DNA from: Clusia tigrina
Taxonomy: Eukaryota > Arthropoda > Insecta > Diptera > Clusiidae
Assembly (NCBI GenBank): GCA_920105625.2
Contig: OV050030.1
Coordinates: 410,083,034-410,147,033 of the forward strand
Direction of reading: 5' to 3'
DNA length: 64,000 bases
Part shown: positions 21,400 through 33,902 of the stretch, in pieces
Layout of the letters: every line of letters starts with the position of its first letter
Numbering within the stretch: position 1 is the first letter of the stretch
Program-made: the position numbers and the translations under genes
Notes under the pieces: model-generated
What the model was told of the DNA's origin: nothing
What the model saw: the letters and a program-made list of their open reading frames with translations, nothing else
Databases searched by the model: none

Positions 21400-23900
21400 G
21401 CAAATACAATGCCAACAGAAAGAAATAGGTCAATAGGTGAAAAAACTGAACAGATTGAGACAAAAAAACAAGAAAAAGGAAAATCCTCTAAAAATTAGTG
21501 GCTCACCCAAACTGATGATAAATCACAAAACCGTAATGATATTGAATTAGACGAACCTGACAACATCCCAAAAAAGACGTAGAAGAAAACTGTAAGTCCC
21601 AAAAAAGACAGGATACCAAAACTTCTGAACAGGGTGTACGACATATACTACCTCAAACGATACATATTGGTTAAGAGCTTTACGAAATAATGATATAAAA
21701 ATAGAGCCATCCTACACTATAAGTTATAGAAAAATCGTAAAAGTACAAAATACTACAGATTTAAATTTTAGGAACAGAGAAGCTTTAGAATGTACTTTGA
21801 AATATTCCCCTGCTGATCATGGGGAAATGAAAGAATTACTAAGCGAACTCGGACATATCGTTATTAACATACACAACATTTTACAACATGGATCTAAAAC
21901 CCCTTTCACTCTTCTCCTTTGAGCTTGAAAACAATAAGAATAATAAAGATATTTATTACATAACATAATATGCAAAATAGACTCCTCAACAAAATGGGAC
22001 ATCCCCCAATGTATGAATTATACACTCGAACCAACCTACATAAAGTGCGCTGGAAACCACAGGACAATTGCACCTTATGTTCAAAGAGAACCTGGAATTT
22101 GTCAATAAAACGAACCGCGTTTAAACTATTCTCAAAATTTTTTCATTGTTTGGTGTATTTTGCGAATTTCGCTATATAGAAATTTAGTTGAAGCTTTAAA
22201 TGTAAAAAATGGATCAAAAATAACTAAATTTGCATTCTTCTAATATCAGAAACACATTTCGTAAACAAAACTTATTTAAAATTTCCGAGCAAATAAAATC
22301 TTGCTCACAAACAAACCTATTGGACGAGCTCACTATGTCACAGCAATTATACTGAGACAAGATATCAAAAGCCATGATCTAGATTAAGTCACAAAATACT
22401 GTGTACAAGTGACAACCATTCAAATTAAGGAAACATAAGGACATCTGCATTATACTGCCCAGCAATGCTTACACTTAGTACGGTAGAACACACTGAATAT
22501 ATTAAACAGTTAGGACCCTGCTTTATCGCAGTTTTACGCCAAGAATATGGACTGGATTTCAAGATGAACAAAAAGGAAGAATACTTTTGGAAACCCTGAT
22601 CAAGTGCAACTGAAACTTTCTAACCAGCGGAGTAGTTACTTATTGGCCTACTGACAGCCGAATGTACCAGATCTAATACACCATTGAATAAACAAGAATA
22701 TAAACATAAATCACTTAACAATAATATCTTGGCTTTCCGCAGACCACTGACTATAATCATATCACTGAATTTCTCAAAAGCTTAAAACTGCAAAGCAATA
22801 TTCCACATGTAATTAACCACAACATTAAACTTAGGATTCCACTAAAATCCTATCAAGCCTATCAAGAGAGTACAAGAAGTCATATCAACGACCTCTTTAT
22901 TCCGGAGCATTAAAATCAACACATGACTCGAAACAATAATCACTTTTATATTCACAATGAAAATTATAAGGCAAAAGGTCAAAGAAGTACGCAAACTGGA
23001 TCTTCAGATAAGACAAAGCTAATTATAATAAATCGACAAAATAACTAAAGGCTATCCTCAAAGAATACAACAACAGCATTTAAACAAATATTTGGCAAAC
23101 CTCACAGCAACGCATTCTACCAACTTTTTACTATGAAACTAAACAAAATGACTAGAAACGTAACTACCCATCAACCACCTCTCATAAACAGTGACGGTAC
23201 TTGGTATAGAAAATGCATGGACAAAAAGAAAACACTAATGACTACTTCACAACAATATTCAACAATGTAATCAATGGACAGAAGTCTCAATCTCACAAAA
23301 TAAAACAACTACAAAATTACAATTAAAATAATAACCATCAAAGTAATAATGTATCCTCTGAAATATAGACTAAATCAAAGTAAATCTGCTGATATAATAT
23401 GATCACTGGAAAACTCTCAAAATATTTACCTGACAATATATCTTAGGAGCATCTTTAACGCTGCAGAACCAAATTACTATTGTATTATCTGGAAGGTTTC
23501 TAAAATAATCACCATTGCCATTCCTAAGCCTGGAAAAAATCGAACGAAAACTACAGCGTACTGGCCGAGAAGTCTATTACCCACTATATCAAAAATATTC
23601 GAGAATTTGCTACTTGACCGTATTGACAAAGCGATAAAGCATCAACATCTTATTAACGTTTTTCAACAACTACGCACCAAATTTCTTCGAACCACAGCAA
23701 ATGCAGCCTGTTACATAACCAATGACGACCTACAACTTGATCTTAACCTCCCCACCGTAAAATACGAAATAAAAATAAGCAGATAACTTGAAATCGCGCA
23801 ATGTTATCACACAAATTATCAAATACAAAGAATATGAGAGCAAGAAACAAACACAAGAAGGCGACTAAGAAGATATAAACCAGTAGAACTTAAATATTTT
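21400..23900 (+). pseudogene. Jockey-clade LINE, heavily decayed with deletions
   Basis: An ORF1 remnant (MPTERNRSIGEKTEQ, then LGHIVINIHNI and a WDIPQC region) is followed by endonuclease traces (ILLISETHFVNKTYLKF at about 22230), a reverse transcriptase piece (IAIPKPGKNRTKTTAYWP, LLPTISKIFENLLLDRI at about 23520-23640) and a C-terminal NLPTVKYEIK stretch near 23750. The catalytic YxDD part and much else is missing. The segment from 22965 on is repeated at 47936-48760 with the same internal deletion. Confidence 0.65.
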
Positions 23901-24330
23901 TAAATAAGTAAACTCAATGTATATTTCTACTAATTTGTAATGTGATCACACAAAACATTGTTACGTATTGTTCAATAAGAATTAAAAGACAATGGCCTCA
24001 AATTTTTATGCATATTCTGATAACATATCGTATTAGACATACCAGGTTTCGATAAGCCAGATGTAATGTAATTTTGGGAATAAAAACAAACACACAAAAT
24101 TGAAGCCTGCAAGTGAAGCAACCGAGTGACGACGATTGGAAACTTATTCTATTAGAAAAAGCTCTTTTTACCCGAGGCAGTTCCACAGTTCCGTTTGCTA
24201 GTCCGGGAGCTGGTCATCTCGCCCATTTAGGCTGACGAGGCAATAATACATTTTTCGCGACGACTTCAAATTAATCAAAAATGACAGGATTAGCAACAGC
24301 AATTTTTTTTTGAGTCTTTAGTACAAAAAT

Positions 24331-24731
24331 TTACTTAAAGCTATGAATACAAGCACCAGTAGCAGCTGCAGAAGCCCCAAGACTGGATTTAACTATATTA
24401 AAAAATAGATATTTAAGAAAAGAAGTTGATGAAAATTTTATTCCCAGCTCATTAAGCGAAATTCCGTGATCATTTATGGTATCTATCAGCAGAAACTGCA
24501 TCATCAGTGTCTTTTGATCCAACGATTTACTGTACATTCTGAACGAATTAAAGTCAGTGGCTCTACAAATACTACAATTCTCCCCAATATATTTGCCACT
24601 ATGGGGGCACAATTATAGATCATTTTATTTCGTAAAAAACTTTCAAAGACTTTCGAGTCTGAATAATGTGTTTTGTCAAGGAACTCAGAAGAGAAACCCC
24701 TGATACTGCGGACTATAGAAGATTTTTGCAA
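24331..24731 (-). other. Unrecognised minus-strand block, repeated elsewhere
   Basis: Overlapping frames contain QKTLMMQFLLIDTIND and LKYLFFNIVKSSLGASAAAT. KTLMMQFLLLDTINDQ recurs at about 29235-29290, and nucleotide matches to the second part recur near 26480 and 58810. Parts are also collinear with 51490-51700. I do not recognise the protein. It may be an exon of a decayed gene or an unknown repeat. Confidence 0.35.
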
Positions 24732-25083
24732 GCGTTAAATATAAGGAAACATAATAAAACAAAATGTACGTTAAGGGAATTAAAGAGATGATTGGTAGAA
24801 TATACGAAATTAGTTATGTAGATCAACGGAAGTATTCTTAAGAGAATGTGTATACTCGTATATTAACTAGTAGACGAGATAGACTTGGACTAATAGACAC
24901 ATATTGTAACTTTAATGGAGCGCAGTACAAAGTAAGAGTTTATAGTTCTCAGAGATCAGTATTGGACTAGATTTCACAGTTGACGGGAATGCATGGACCG
25001 AAGCGCAGGTGGAACTTGTGCACCTGAATGGGATGGTTGAGGATGTCGGGAAAGCGTGTTTTTATACTGAGATGTAGAAAACT

Positions 25084-25278
25084 ATGACGAGATTTGCAGG
25101 GGCGGGTTTAAGACACTTCCTTGTGTCGACGGAAGGAATTCTACAGAACGCGAAAGTCGTTTCTGAGACTGATCTAAGTGGTCAAAGGTTGGGGTCACAG
25201 CAGATTTATGGGTTTTGCCTGACGCATATTGCAACCTCAATAGTAATTTTGTTGGCCACCATAATTGTCATAAAATAA
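25084..25278 (+). pseudogene. Short frame with C-terminal membrane segment (copy A)
   Basis: 64 residues end in ATSIVILLATIIVIK, a clear hydrophobic anchor. A further open stretch (AWTEAQVELVHLNGMV) lies upstream across a stop. In copy B (about 52038-52232) the frame has a TAG after GLRH. Position and shape suggest the tail of a retroelement envelope, but no diagnostic motif is visible. Confidence 0.35.
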
Positions 25279-25289
25279 CAATGTTAGTC

Positions 25290-26270
25290 TCTACATGCCA
25301 CCGATGTGCAGGTGAGTTGGGTTGTTCCCCCAATAAGAAGGACAGTTCCAAATGCATTCGGCCAAAGGTACCTGTATCAATAGCGAGGTGCTAACAGTAA
25401 CGAACTGTCTATTAAACATTACTCTTAAGCACTCGTAATTGAAGAAATGGAAAGTGATCCGGCGAAGAGAATTCTTTATATTTCCGCCCGGAACCCAAGG
25501 AAGGGTTGGTTTCCCCATACGTAAGCCTAAAAATGGAAGAAGTCTGGAAAATAGTTCTTCCGTTTTGTGCTAATATCGCACATCGCATATTATGGGCGAC
25601 TTAAAATTTTTCGAAATTTTACATAATATCTAAAAAAAAAGTCGGCTTAAAGTTCGAAAACAGTTCCTTGGTGAACCGAACAAGTGCAAATTTCAATGTT
25701 CCCTTGTTTGTGTTTTCAATTTCTTATTGCTTTGTTTATTTATTAATATTTTAACAGTTGCTTTTTTAGATCAACAAGCAAATGACTCGAAGTGGCAACT
25801 TAACGAGGAGAAGCACGCATTGCATAACTCTTTAGTGTAGACGTCAAAATTGTATTCCAAGGTCTTTCTATTGAAACCAGACATTTCTAAGAATCTCGTT
25901 CTTCCCAAAGATCTGCTTCTATAATTATTAAACAAACAAAATGTATGCTTATTCAAAAGAAATGAGAAAACTGAACTAAACACAGACCGAAACATGAGGC
26001 TCCTACGTCAACTGTCGTTCTAGTGACGCACGAGCCCAAGTACTGAACTGTCGAAAATACTGGCAAAAGTGGTTGTTTTGCCAGCCTACGCACACACTGA
26101 AACGTAAATTTTTTGTCGCGACCGGAATACAGGGAAAATATTATTCCGGTTGCAGAAAAATAAAGACGAAGAAGAAATTCGTGGTACGAGGATGGTGAAA
26201 GCATGGTAAATTCCTGCTTACATGAAATTAATATCTTTCGATAGATCGCCACTTATTCTAGAGGACGTGG
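25290..26270. repeat. Promoter-like block, copy C1
   Basis: It is related to the upstream blocks of genes A and B: a GTTCCAAATGCATTC region, CTTAAGCACTCGTAA, CTTTGTTTATTTATTAATAT and a shared GTATTCCAAGG end. No gene start follows. It is collinear with 52260-53110. Confidence 0.6.
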
Positions 26271-26628
26271 CAGCAGAAATTACTGCAATATGACATTATA
26301 GAAAATAATCCAATTCGCCTCTGAAGTGTTTCAATATGTGAACATAACATCTCCTACAAAACACCAATAAGATAGGACAAGAAATGTCCATGGTTGGAGC
26401 CTGAACTTTAGAGGAGACTTTTCGAAAGCAGAAATCGAGATGCAATTCAAGTCATTATTAAAAAGATATACATAAATTTTATTATACAAGCACCAGTAGT
26501 TGCTTCAGACGGGATTTATCTTTAGTAGGTAGGTAGGTAGGAGTGGCAGCCTTTGTCGCAAAAAAGCACACTTAAGCACATAGAATGGCTCATTGTGGTA
26601 CCACACTATGACGACGCGACTCCCCCGT

Positions 26629-26886
26629 CTAGAATTTTGGGAACCACAGTGATTCCGAAATGAACCTGGCTATGTCCTTGATGTTGATGGAAGATAGTTC
26701 GGTTAAGGAAGTGAAGAAAGGTGAGCCTAGGAATTTTAATCTACGCCTGGCCAGAGCTGGGCACGGACACATGAGATGAAGTACTGTTTCTTCCTCCTCC
26801 TCAGAGCCACAGCTGCGACAGAAGTCATTATGGGGCAGTGCTAATCTTTCAGCGTGTTTCCCGATCAGACAGTGTCCCGTGAGCAC
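26629..26886 (-). pseudogene. LINE ORF2 C-terminal zinc motif
   Basis: The frame reads GHCLIGKHAERLALPHNDFC, then CGSEEEEETVLHLMCPC, a CCHC motif followed by a short helical tail. It is shifted relative to the RNase H frame, so a frameshift lies between 26886 and 27089. It matches the C-terminus of the LINE at 1817-5706. Confidence 0.75.
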
Positions 26887-27088
26887 ATTTATTATAGTGC
26901 CGATGGAGTTCCTGCTAATATTGAGTAGCTGACTAGTACGCCTAATATCGATAGTGCTCCAGGTTTGTCTGGCAACACTACAGGTATGTTAATTTACGTA
27001 GGCTCTTTTAGCTGCCTCAAGGTAGTCATGTTTTATGGCCCATTTGACCGTGGCCAGTGGGACACCTACATCAAAGGAGGGAGAGATG

Positions 27089-29174
27089 TCAGGGAGCAGC
27101 GCTCCTATTTTGGGCCAATTCATCGGCCTCGCAGTTTCCTGGAATGTCGCTATGTCCAGGCACCCAGCATATGTGAACTTGTGAGTTACCTGAGGCGACG
27201 TTCAGGGAAGAGCGGCAATCGAGTACAAGCTTAGAGGTAGTGAATACACCAGCCAGTGACTTGACTGCCGCCTGACTGTCCGTGAATATGCGTATCATTA
27301 CATCGCATACTACATTTCGAATAATCCACTTGGACGCTTGGAATATTGCCATTACTTCCGCCTGAAAGACGCTGCAATGGTCAGGGAGACGATAGAAGAG
27401 CCTGATGCCAAGTTTTCTGGAGAAGATGCCGCAACCGACTTTATTCTCCAGTTTGGAGCCATCCGTATATATGTCAATGGAACTGCCAGTGACCACTAAA
27501 TTGTTGGACCATTCCTCTATACTAGGAATGTAAGTATCGAACCCGTGGTTTAGATTAGGTGTAGAGCACGTGTAGTCAACATCCGCCTGAACGGGCGTGT
27601 CCTGCATCAGAATATTGGCGTGGCCCAGGTTCAGTCTAGTCCAGCGCGATATAGAATTGAGTCTGGTTGCCGAGCATTTTGCTTGTTGCCTGACCAGAAG
27701 TCTAGTGGGCAACCAATGTAGGAATGCAAATAGAGCTTTGGTGGAGGTGGTACGCAGAGCCCCTGTTATCATAACCGCTGCTGTTCTGCTAACCTTGTCA
27801 AGAGGTTTTAGGTTCGCCGCCTTGTCAGTTGCGGGCCACCAGAAGACAGCGCCGTAGAGAAAGTACGGCTCAACCACCGCCGCATAGAGCCAGTACATGG
27901 TTCGAGGTTGGACGCCCCATGTTGTTCCCATGGCCCTCTTGCAACAGTACAGAGCACACGTGGCTTTCCGTACCCTCTCCGCCAAATTTGCTTTCCAATG
28001 GAGCTTAGGGTCCAGGATCAGACCTAGACACTTGACGCTATTGCTTAGGCTAAGCGTATTCCCATTAAGTTTGGGTAAGGCAAAACTTGGTATTTTGTGC
28101 TTCCTGGTGAAGAGCATGACCTCAGTTTTGGAAGGGTTGACATCTAGGCCAACTTCAAGACACCATTGGGACAGAATGCTAAGAGTGTAGCTTAGCTTTT
28201 CTGATAGTGTCGACAGATATTTACCGGAAACAGAGATAGCAATGTTGTCCGCATAAGCTATAGTGCTGCAGCCGGTCTGATCCAATCTCCCAAGTAGTGT
28301 GTTCACCGTCAGATTCCATATGAGGGGTGAGAGCACGCCGCCTTGTGGAGTACCTCTCTTGACAGTCCTTTTAGCATGTACGTTTCCTATTGAGGAGCTA
28401 ATGACGCGTGTTTTCAGTAGCTATTCGATGAACCTAACCAGGCTGGGGTCCAGGTTCAGGTTTACTAAGGATTTAGTAATGGCGGAGGGACAAATATTGT
28501 TGAATGCCCCTTCTATATCGAGAAATATTGCAAGAGTATATTCCTTGTTGGCAAGAGATTTCTCTACTTGCTCAATGAGCACGTGAAGCGCTGTTTCCAC
28601 AGACTTGCCATTAGTGTAGGCATGTTGTGATTTGGAAAGGCACGTGGAATTAATAGAGCAACTGATTTGTATATCAAGGACTCTTTCCAGTGCTTTCAAA
28701 AGAAAGGAGGACAGGCTAATTGGCCTATAGTCCTTAGGCTTGGTGTGGGTCGACTTTCCCGCTTTAGGGATGAAAACTACTCGAGCTTCTCTCCAGCTTT
28801 TGGGAATGTACGACCATCTTAGGCATGCATTAAAAATATGCAGTAGCCAAGGCGCAACCGCACTTGCAGTGTGCTGAATGTCCGCGGGAATGATACCATC
28901 AGGCCCGGGAGATTTAAAAGGCTTAAAGCTGTTGATGGCCCACTGAATATGCATGTTGGTCATTTGGAATTGGGTTGAGTGACTTAAAGAGTGGTTGGTG
29001 TTAATAGACCTGCAATCCACAAAGATTTCATTCCCCGGGAAGTGTGTTTCTATTAGGGCGTCCAAAGTGTCGGTTTCAGAGTCGGTCCAGGTACCGTCTG
29101 ATCTCTGAATACATTCTAGAGCCCGAGGGGTGGTATTGAGAATCCTCCGGAGTCTACTTGTCTCGGACGAGCTT
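27089..29174 (-). pseudogene. LINE reverse transcriptase and RNase H, near-intact frame
   Basis: A single frame covers KPFKSPGPDGIIPADI, YRPISLSSFLLKALERVLD, IFLDIEGAFNN, GTPQGGVLSPLIWNL, AYADNIAIS and an RNase H with YTDGSK, FQAEVMAI, FTDSQAA and CEADELA. Only one in-frame TAG (28421-28423) interrupts it. The usual YADD is YADN here: GAC to AAC at 28244-28246, a change of a catalytic Asp. The first 40 or so residues of the frame beyond 29174 are target sequence, not LINE. RNase H catalytic acids appear intact. Confidence 0.8.
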
Positions 29175-29183
29175 TCTTTAGTA

Positions 29184-30280
29184 AGAAAATAGACATTTAT
29201 ATAAAGCAGTTGATGGAAATATTGATCGGGGATCATTATGCAACTTTTCTGATCATTTATGGTATCTAGCAGCAGAAACTGCATCATCAGTGTTTTTTCA
29301 TTCAACGATTTGTGACCGCTTTGAGTGAATTAATACAGTGACTCCCAAAACACAATATTGCAATAATTCCTAATATAAATAGCCAGATTGGTCAATGTGG
29401 TAAAAGGATGGTTTATGAGTCTCCTGTCTCTGCGTGAAAGGAAGACGATAAAGTCGAATCCAAAGAGCAAGGAGCGTCTGATTTAAGTTAAGGTCGAGGG
29501 CCATTGGTCCTACTGGGCTTTCGGGGTGATGGGCCATCGAGCTCGGCAGATGTCTGCGAACACCTGAAATCGAGACTTAAAATGTCGATGATGGAAAGTG
29601 CTGGTGATGCCAAGCTACTAAGAGAAACTGACAAAGCCAGTAGTACAAAATATTGAGAATCTTCAGGAAGTAAAAAACCCAACAATTGATGATAAACTGT
29701 CTGAGCTGCAGCAGATACAGATGAGGACTAATGCCAATTGGAAAGAGGTGGAAAGCCACTAAGAGAATGATATGTCAGTAATTAATTATTAATCCTGGAT
29801 GTGAATGTGAGTCAGGAGGGAATAGGTGGGACAATATGGTAGCTGAAAATTGAGGAAAGCCGAGATTGAGGAGGTTCTCAGTGGGCAATATTCTGGTGGT
29901 GGTTATTAAGATACCACTACCAGGTCGCATAAGCTACACTATGTTTCAAAGATATCCCGATCCTATCTGAACAATAAAAGTTGGGATATGGTGGCGAAGG
30001 TAAAGTTCGACTTGTTGGCGGAATCATAAGGACCATCTGAAATATGCGGGGTTATCAGCTGCAAAATAGAGTAACTGCTCAGCATTTGGAAGCTTTAGCA
30101 ACGCGACATATGATAACGCAAGCAAATCGGTCAGTTGACGACAAACTGGAGCATGAATTGTGAGATTCAGCTAGTACAGAGGCGAACAAGTAGAAGAACC
30201 CGGGAACGTGCTGGTGCATATTTAAAATGTTAATAGATGGATTTATAGGTCTCGGGAGCCTGCGCAGTTTAGCGAATCAT
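29184..30280 (+). other. Decayed retroelement-like sequence
   Basis: Scattered plus-strand stretches look coding (HMITQANRSVDDKLEHEL at about 30110-30160, CWCIFKMLIDGFIGLGSL at about 30205-30260), but stops interrupt each. They may come from an LTR retroelement envelope or gag. Family not identified. Confidence 0.3.
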
Positions 30281-30489
30281 ATGACACTAGAGTGGAGGCA
30301 ATAACTTTAGGAGATTTTGGTTACGCAACACTAAAATTTTATTGCAGTCTGAGGAACTAAGAGACAACAAGTACACGGTCTCAATTCAAGTACTGATGGA
30401 TTGAATACTGAATGAATTGAATGATGGATTCAATACTAGATGGACCATGATGATATTTTCGAAGATTTAAGTGTCGAGTGATCATTAGT

Positions 30490-31350
30490 GTTGAATCACT
30501 TTACCACAGGTAGCAAAACCCACGCGTTTGAGAGTTACACAGCACTCAGAATAGAAACCACATTTCTCCTAAGGGTGGTGTAGTTTCGATGAACTCAGGG
30601 GCAGGCTCGAGGCACTCCAAAGAGCGCAGCAATACCAAAATTCGAAGGGGATTATTTCCGCCCGAAACCCAAGGATGGTTTGGTTTCCCCATATCTAAGG
30701 CTAAAAATCAACAATGGCCAAAACCTGAAAAATAATTCTTCCATTTTGTTCACATATTATAGGGGACTTAAAATTCTCGTATTTTTTTATAATCTCTAAA
30801 AGTGCCGGTTCAAAATTCAAACATAGCTCTTTGGTGAACCGAACAAGTGCAAATTTCAATGTTCCCTTGTTTGTGTTTTCAATTTCTTATTGCTTTGTTT
30901 ATTTATTAATATTTTAACAGTTGCTTTTTTAGATCAATAGACTCGAAGTGGCAACTTAACGACGAGAAGCACGAATTGCGTAACTCTTTAGTGGAGATTG
31001 TAAAAACTGTATTCCAAGGTCTTTCTATTAAAACCAGACTTTTCTAAGTATCTCATTCTTCAAAAAGATCTGCTTCTCTACTTATTAAACAAACAAAATG
31101 TTTGCTTAGACATGAGGCTATTACGTCAATTGTCGTTCTAGTGACGCACGAGCCCCTGTACTGGAACTATCTAAAATACAGGCAAAAGTGGTAGTCACCC
31201 CACACACTCAATGAAAACATTATAATTGAAGACAAATGCAAACAAGTATTCGTGGCACGAGTTCGGTGAAAGCATTGTAAAATGGTGTTTACATGAAATT
31301 GATGTAGACTGATAGATCGCCACATATTCAATAGGTCGTCTGAGTGCGAT
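30490..31350. repeat. Promoter-like block, copy C2
   Basis: It shares the CGCCCGAAACCCAAGGA segment, a TTTCAATGTTCCCTTGTTTG segment and the GTATTCCAAGGTCTTTC end with C1, and is closely collinear with 59050-59900 (C4). No gene follows. Confidence 0.6.
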
Positions 31351-31899
31351 ATCACTGCAATATGTCAATATGCAAAATGTTCCACATCTGTTTTTTTCAA
31401 TAGTTAATATTAAATAACTTTGTTACAATTCAATTTGGATCTACAAAAGATTACTGTTCTGAAACATAACAGCTTTGAAACATGCTCAACTTCAGCAAAT
31501 CGAAATGTTTGTAACCCGGAACCGGATTTTTAAAAACAATTGCAGAAATCTCTTTTGATTTTGAATGAAGATATTGGAAAATTGAGCAAACTTAGTATAA
31601 ATAGGAATCCTATTTGTGCCTTCGTCAGTTGAAGGAAGTGTTGGATTCACTGGGAATCGTTTAACACTGGTAGTTGAAGTCCGCATTCAATAGCGCATGA
31701 CTGTGAATCAGGAAAAGAACGTCCAACTTTTCTGCCTCTGATCCATAAATTCCAAGAATGCCTTTTCTTAACAGATATTCCGATAACTTATTGAAAATTA
31801 TGAACAGTTTCTAGTCCCATTCCCATCCATCTACAAAAAAGCGCAAGAAATTCATATATCGTGAAGTGCTATTGTTGTTCAATAGTATCATTTTTGTTC

Positions 31900-32110
31900 G
31901 TTCAGCAAGCAGATCATTATGTTGGGTATGCCATACAGAAGTCATCAAGAGGCAATCCTAGTCTGCCTGTATGTGTACCATGTAAGAAGTGTCCTATGAG
32001 TACAGATAATATTCTGGTGAAGGATTTCCTGTTAAGTTTGAGAAGCTCTCCAGTTAATCACGGTCTCTAAGTGCCCAATCCAAGATATTCCTCACCCTCC
32101 CAGTATCTAA
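31900..32110 (-). mobile_element. LOA-like LINE C-terminal scrap
   Basis: The minus strand reads LNRKSFTRILSVLIGHFLHG, then RLGLPLDDFC, matching the GHW/DFCRSC zone near the ORF2 end. It is also present at 60450-60640, so it predates the duplication. Confidence 0.55.
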
Positions 32111-32162
32111 ATTTCTCCCTATTTTCTGGCACTCATTGCGTGCCGACCTGCGGTTACCATAT

Positions 32163-32222
32163 TGCTTATGCATTCACTACTTGACTCTTTTGTCAAAGAG
32201 TCAAGTAGTGAATGCATAAGCA
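32163..32222. repeat. Perfect inverted repeat, 28-bp arms
   Basis: The arms at 32163-32190 and 32195-32222 are exact reverse complements, starting TGCTTATGCATTCACTACTT, with a TGTC loop. The copy B equivalent near 60690-60730 has only one arm, so this hairpin arose after duplication. The context does not look like a terminator or element end. Confidence 0.9.
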
Positions 32223-33204
32223 GGGTGCCTGGCTGTTTGAGTAAATGTGAAGATTCGCCTCGCATATATCATTGCCAATTAGCTACTTAGATATGATGTC
32301 TGATATATTTGTATCACTCATTCCACCAAATGGTCTGTCTGACGGCCACCCAGTAAATAATTGTCTCTCAAAGCTGTTTTCCTATTTACCTCCCACTATC
32401 ATTCGCTTGGGCACTTAAAACGATCTGCGCTAAAAGCAATCACAAGATTGCAGAACCTTACTTACGAAAGCTGCTATATGATTAGGAAAAGGTGGTAAAT
32501 TCTGACGGCAGGAAGGAAAGGAGTGGCGAGTCAGACAACGCACAAATTAATAAAAATCCCAAAAACTAAAAAATTCTTCTGTTTCATTGCGGAACTACAA
32601 ATGAAGAATATCTTCAGAAGCTGGCTATAGTAGCAAATCCTTTAAAAATTTTTTGGATATTTCATAAATTGATTTTAAAAATGCCAAAAATTCGGGGATT
32701 TAATTTTCAAAAGGTTCTACAAATCATAATTCTCATATGTTCCAATGTGATATGTGTGACTATTAGCATCACTTCAGTTGTGTAGGTACCTGACTGCAGT
32801 TGGAAGTGGAGTTTGTGCTACAATGTGCATAGACAGAAACAGAAGGAAATGGCTAAGATAACCACTCCATCTTTCGGGGTTGAAATCTGCAGCACAATAC
32901 CACTGCAGTCTTGTCATCTCCATCAAATCTCTGCACAGTCAAGCGCACATGATGGATTTGCCGAAAAAATATCAACAAGCACTTATGCTGGGTCCATCAC
33001 TGGATAAAGTTACTTAGGAGACATCTATGGCAACCACAAACGCCACATCCAATCGTATGCGAATATCAAACAATGAATTTGCCGAGAAATTCACACTATT
33101 TGAGGATCAACAGAGGTATGGTAAATTTCACTTATGATACAATATAGGGGCCACAGGAATGACAAGATAAGCACGGCACATAGTTCCATCTAACCTATCC
33201 AACA

Positions 33205-33510
33205 CGCATCATGGGACGTTCACGGCGAATGAAGAGGATCGCACTCTCCTTTTGCTGCGTATGCACTTTCCTGGGAGTTCGATCCAGTTACCGCCATCTT
33301 TGCAGATGGATGCTCTTCCGAGAAGAACAAGCAAGATTGATTAACTGAGATTGTCTAACTGAGGCAAACAAAATTAGAGAAAACTTCCTCTTATGGTATA
33401 CTAACGGTTTTAAGACAATGGAAGGAACTGGGGCAGGAGTATTTGGGCCTAGAACCAACTACTGGGTACCAATGGATTCTATCTCAAGCATTTTCCCCCT
33501 CAAATCGCAA
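33205..33510 (+). mobile_element. LINE scrap with internal deletion
   Basis: The GGGACGTTCACGGCGAATGA stretch matches 35655-35680, and the part from 33380 on matches the RNase H start at 36765-36880 (LWYTNGFKTMEGTGAGVFG). The intervening reverse transcriptase is missing. It is the same family as the LINE at 34.8-37.6 kb. Confidence 0.65.
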
Positions 33511-33551
33511 CTATTTTTGTTTACAATATTATGTCTACAAAGTATTTCTAA

Positions 33552-33902
33552 TGTAGTCTCTTATATAAGTTAAATATCTCCCGCATACATCAAAAATTAT
33601 AAAATTTTTTTAATTATAGAAATATTGTTTTATTATTTAATCGTCCTTCTCCTTCTAGCTCCTGCCAATTAAAAGATGCGAGCTCTCGTACTCGGGTTCT
33701 TTTTATACGTTTTCGCCGCCGACAATCGCATGGTGACTGCGCTTCGAGGCGGCATTGCGCGACAGCGTTTCACGGCTGGGCTTGGCGGCACCGACATGCA
33801 ACACATGTCTCGCCAATTCCTCCGGCACGGAGAGCCATCATTGCATTGGTCGACTTGAGTGTCCGTTGCTTGCGGCTGTGGAGATTGTGTTATACCACTA
33901 CA
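33552..33902 (-). repeat. Gypsy-type LTR, solo
   Basis: The ends are TGTAGT and ACTACA. The minus strand has ACGTATAAAAAGAACCCGAG near 33700, then AATAATAAAACAAT near 33625, in the proper promoter then poly(A) order. At 351 bp it fits an mdg1-like LTR size. No primer site, polypurine tract or matching target duplication is seen. Small open frames on both strands inside it are not genes. Confidence 0.6.

Larger units (their letters stand above)
26528..29174 (-). mobile_element. LOA-like LINE inserted in copy A
   Basis: TCTTTAGTA flanks both sides (26519-26527 and 29175-29183), and copy B has the uninterrupted site near 58845. The element is 5'-truncated and ends in a CCTA tail (GGTA on the plus strand). 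This gives exact boundaries and shows that insertion followed the segmental duplication. Confidence 0.85.
13387..33000. repeat. Segmental duplication, copy A
   Basis: This direct repeat matches 37903-61510. Collinear blocks are 13387-14840 with 37903-39428, 14849-17960 with 44840-47935, 22965-24086 with 47936-48922, 24087-26330 with 51423-53172, 26385-26527 with 58705-58850, and about 30280-33000 with 58900-61510. Gaps correspond to later insertions or deletions. Similarity was judged by eye as roughly 85-95 percent. Edges are approximate, especially the right one. Confidence 0.85.

Noticed and set aside
33676..33858. Plus-strand 60-residue frame with a signal-peptide-like start
   Set aside because: It lies wholly inside a good LTR candidate (33552-33902) whose TATA box and poly(A) signal are on the other strand.
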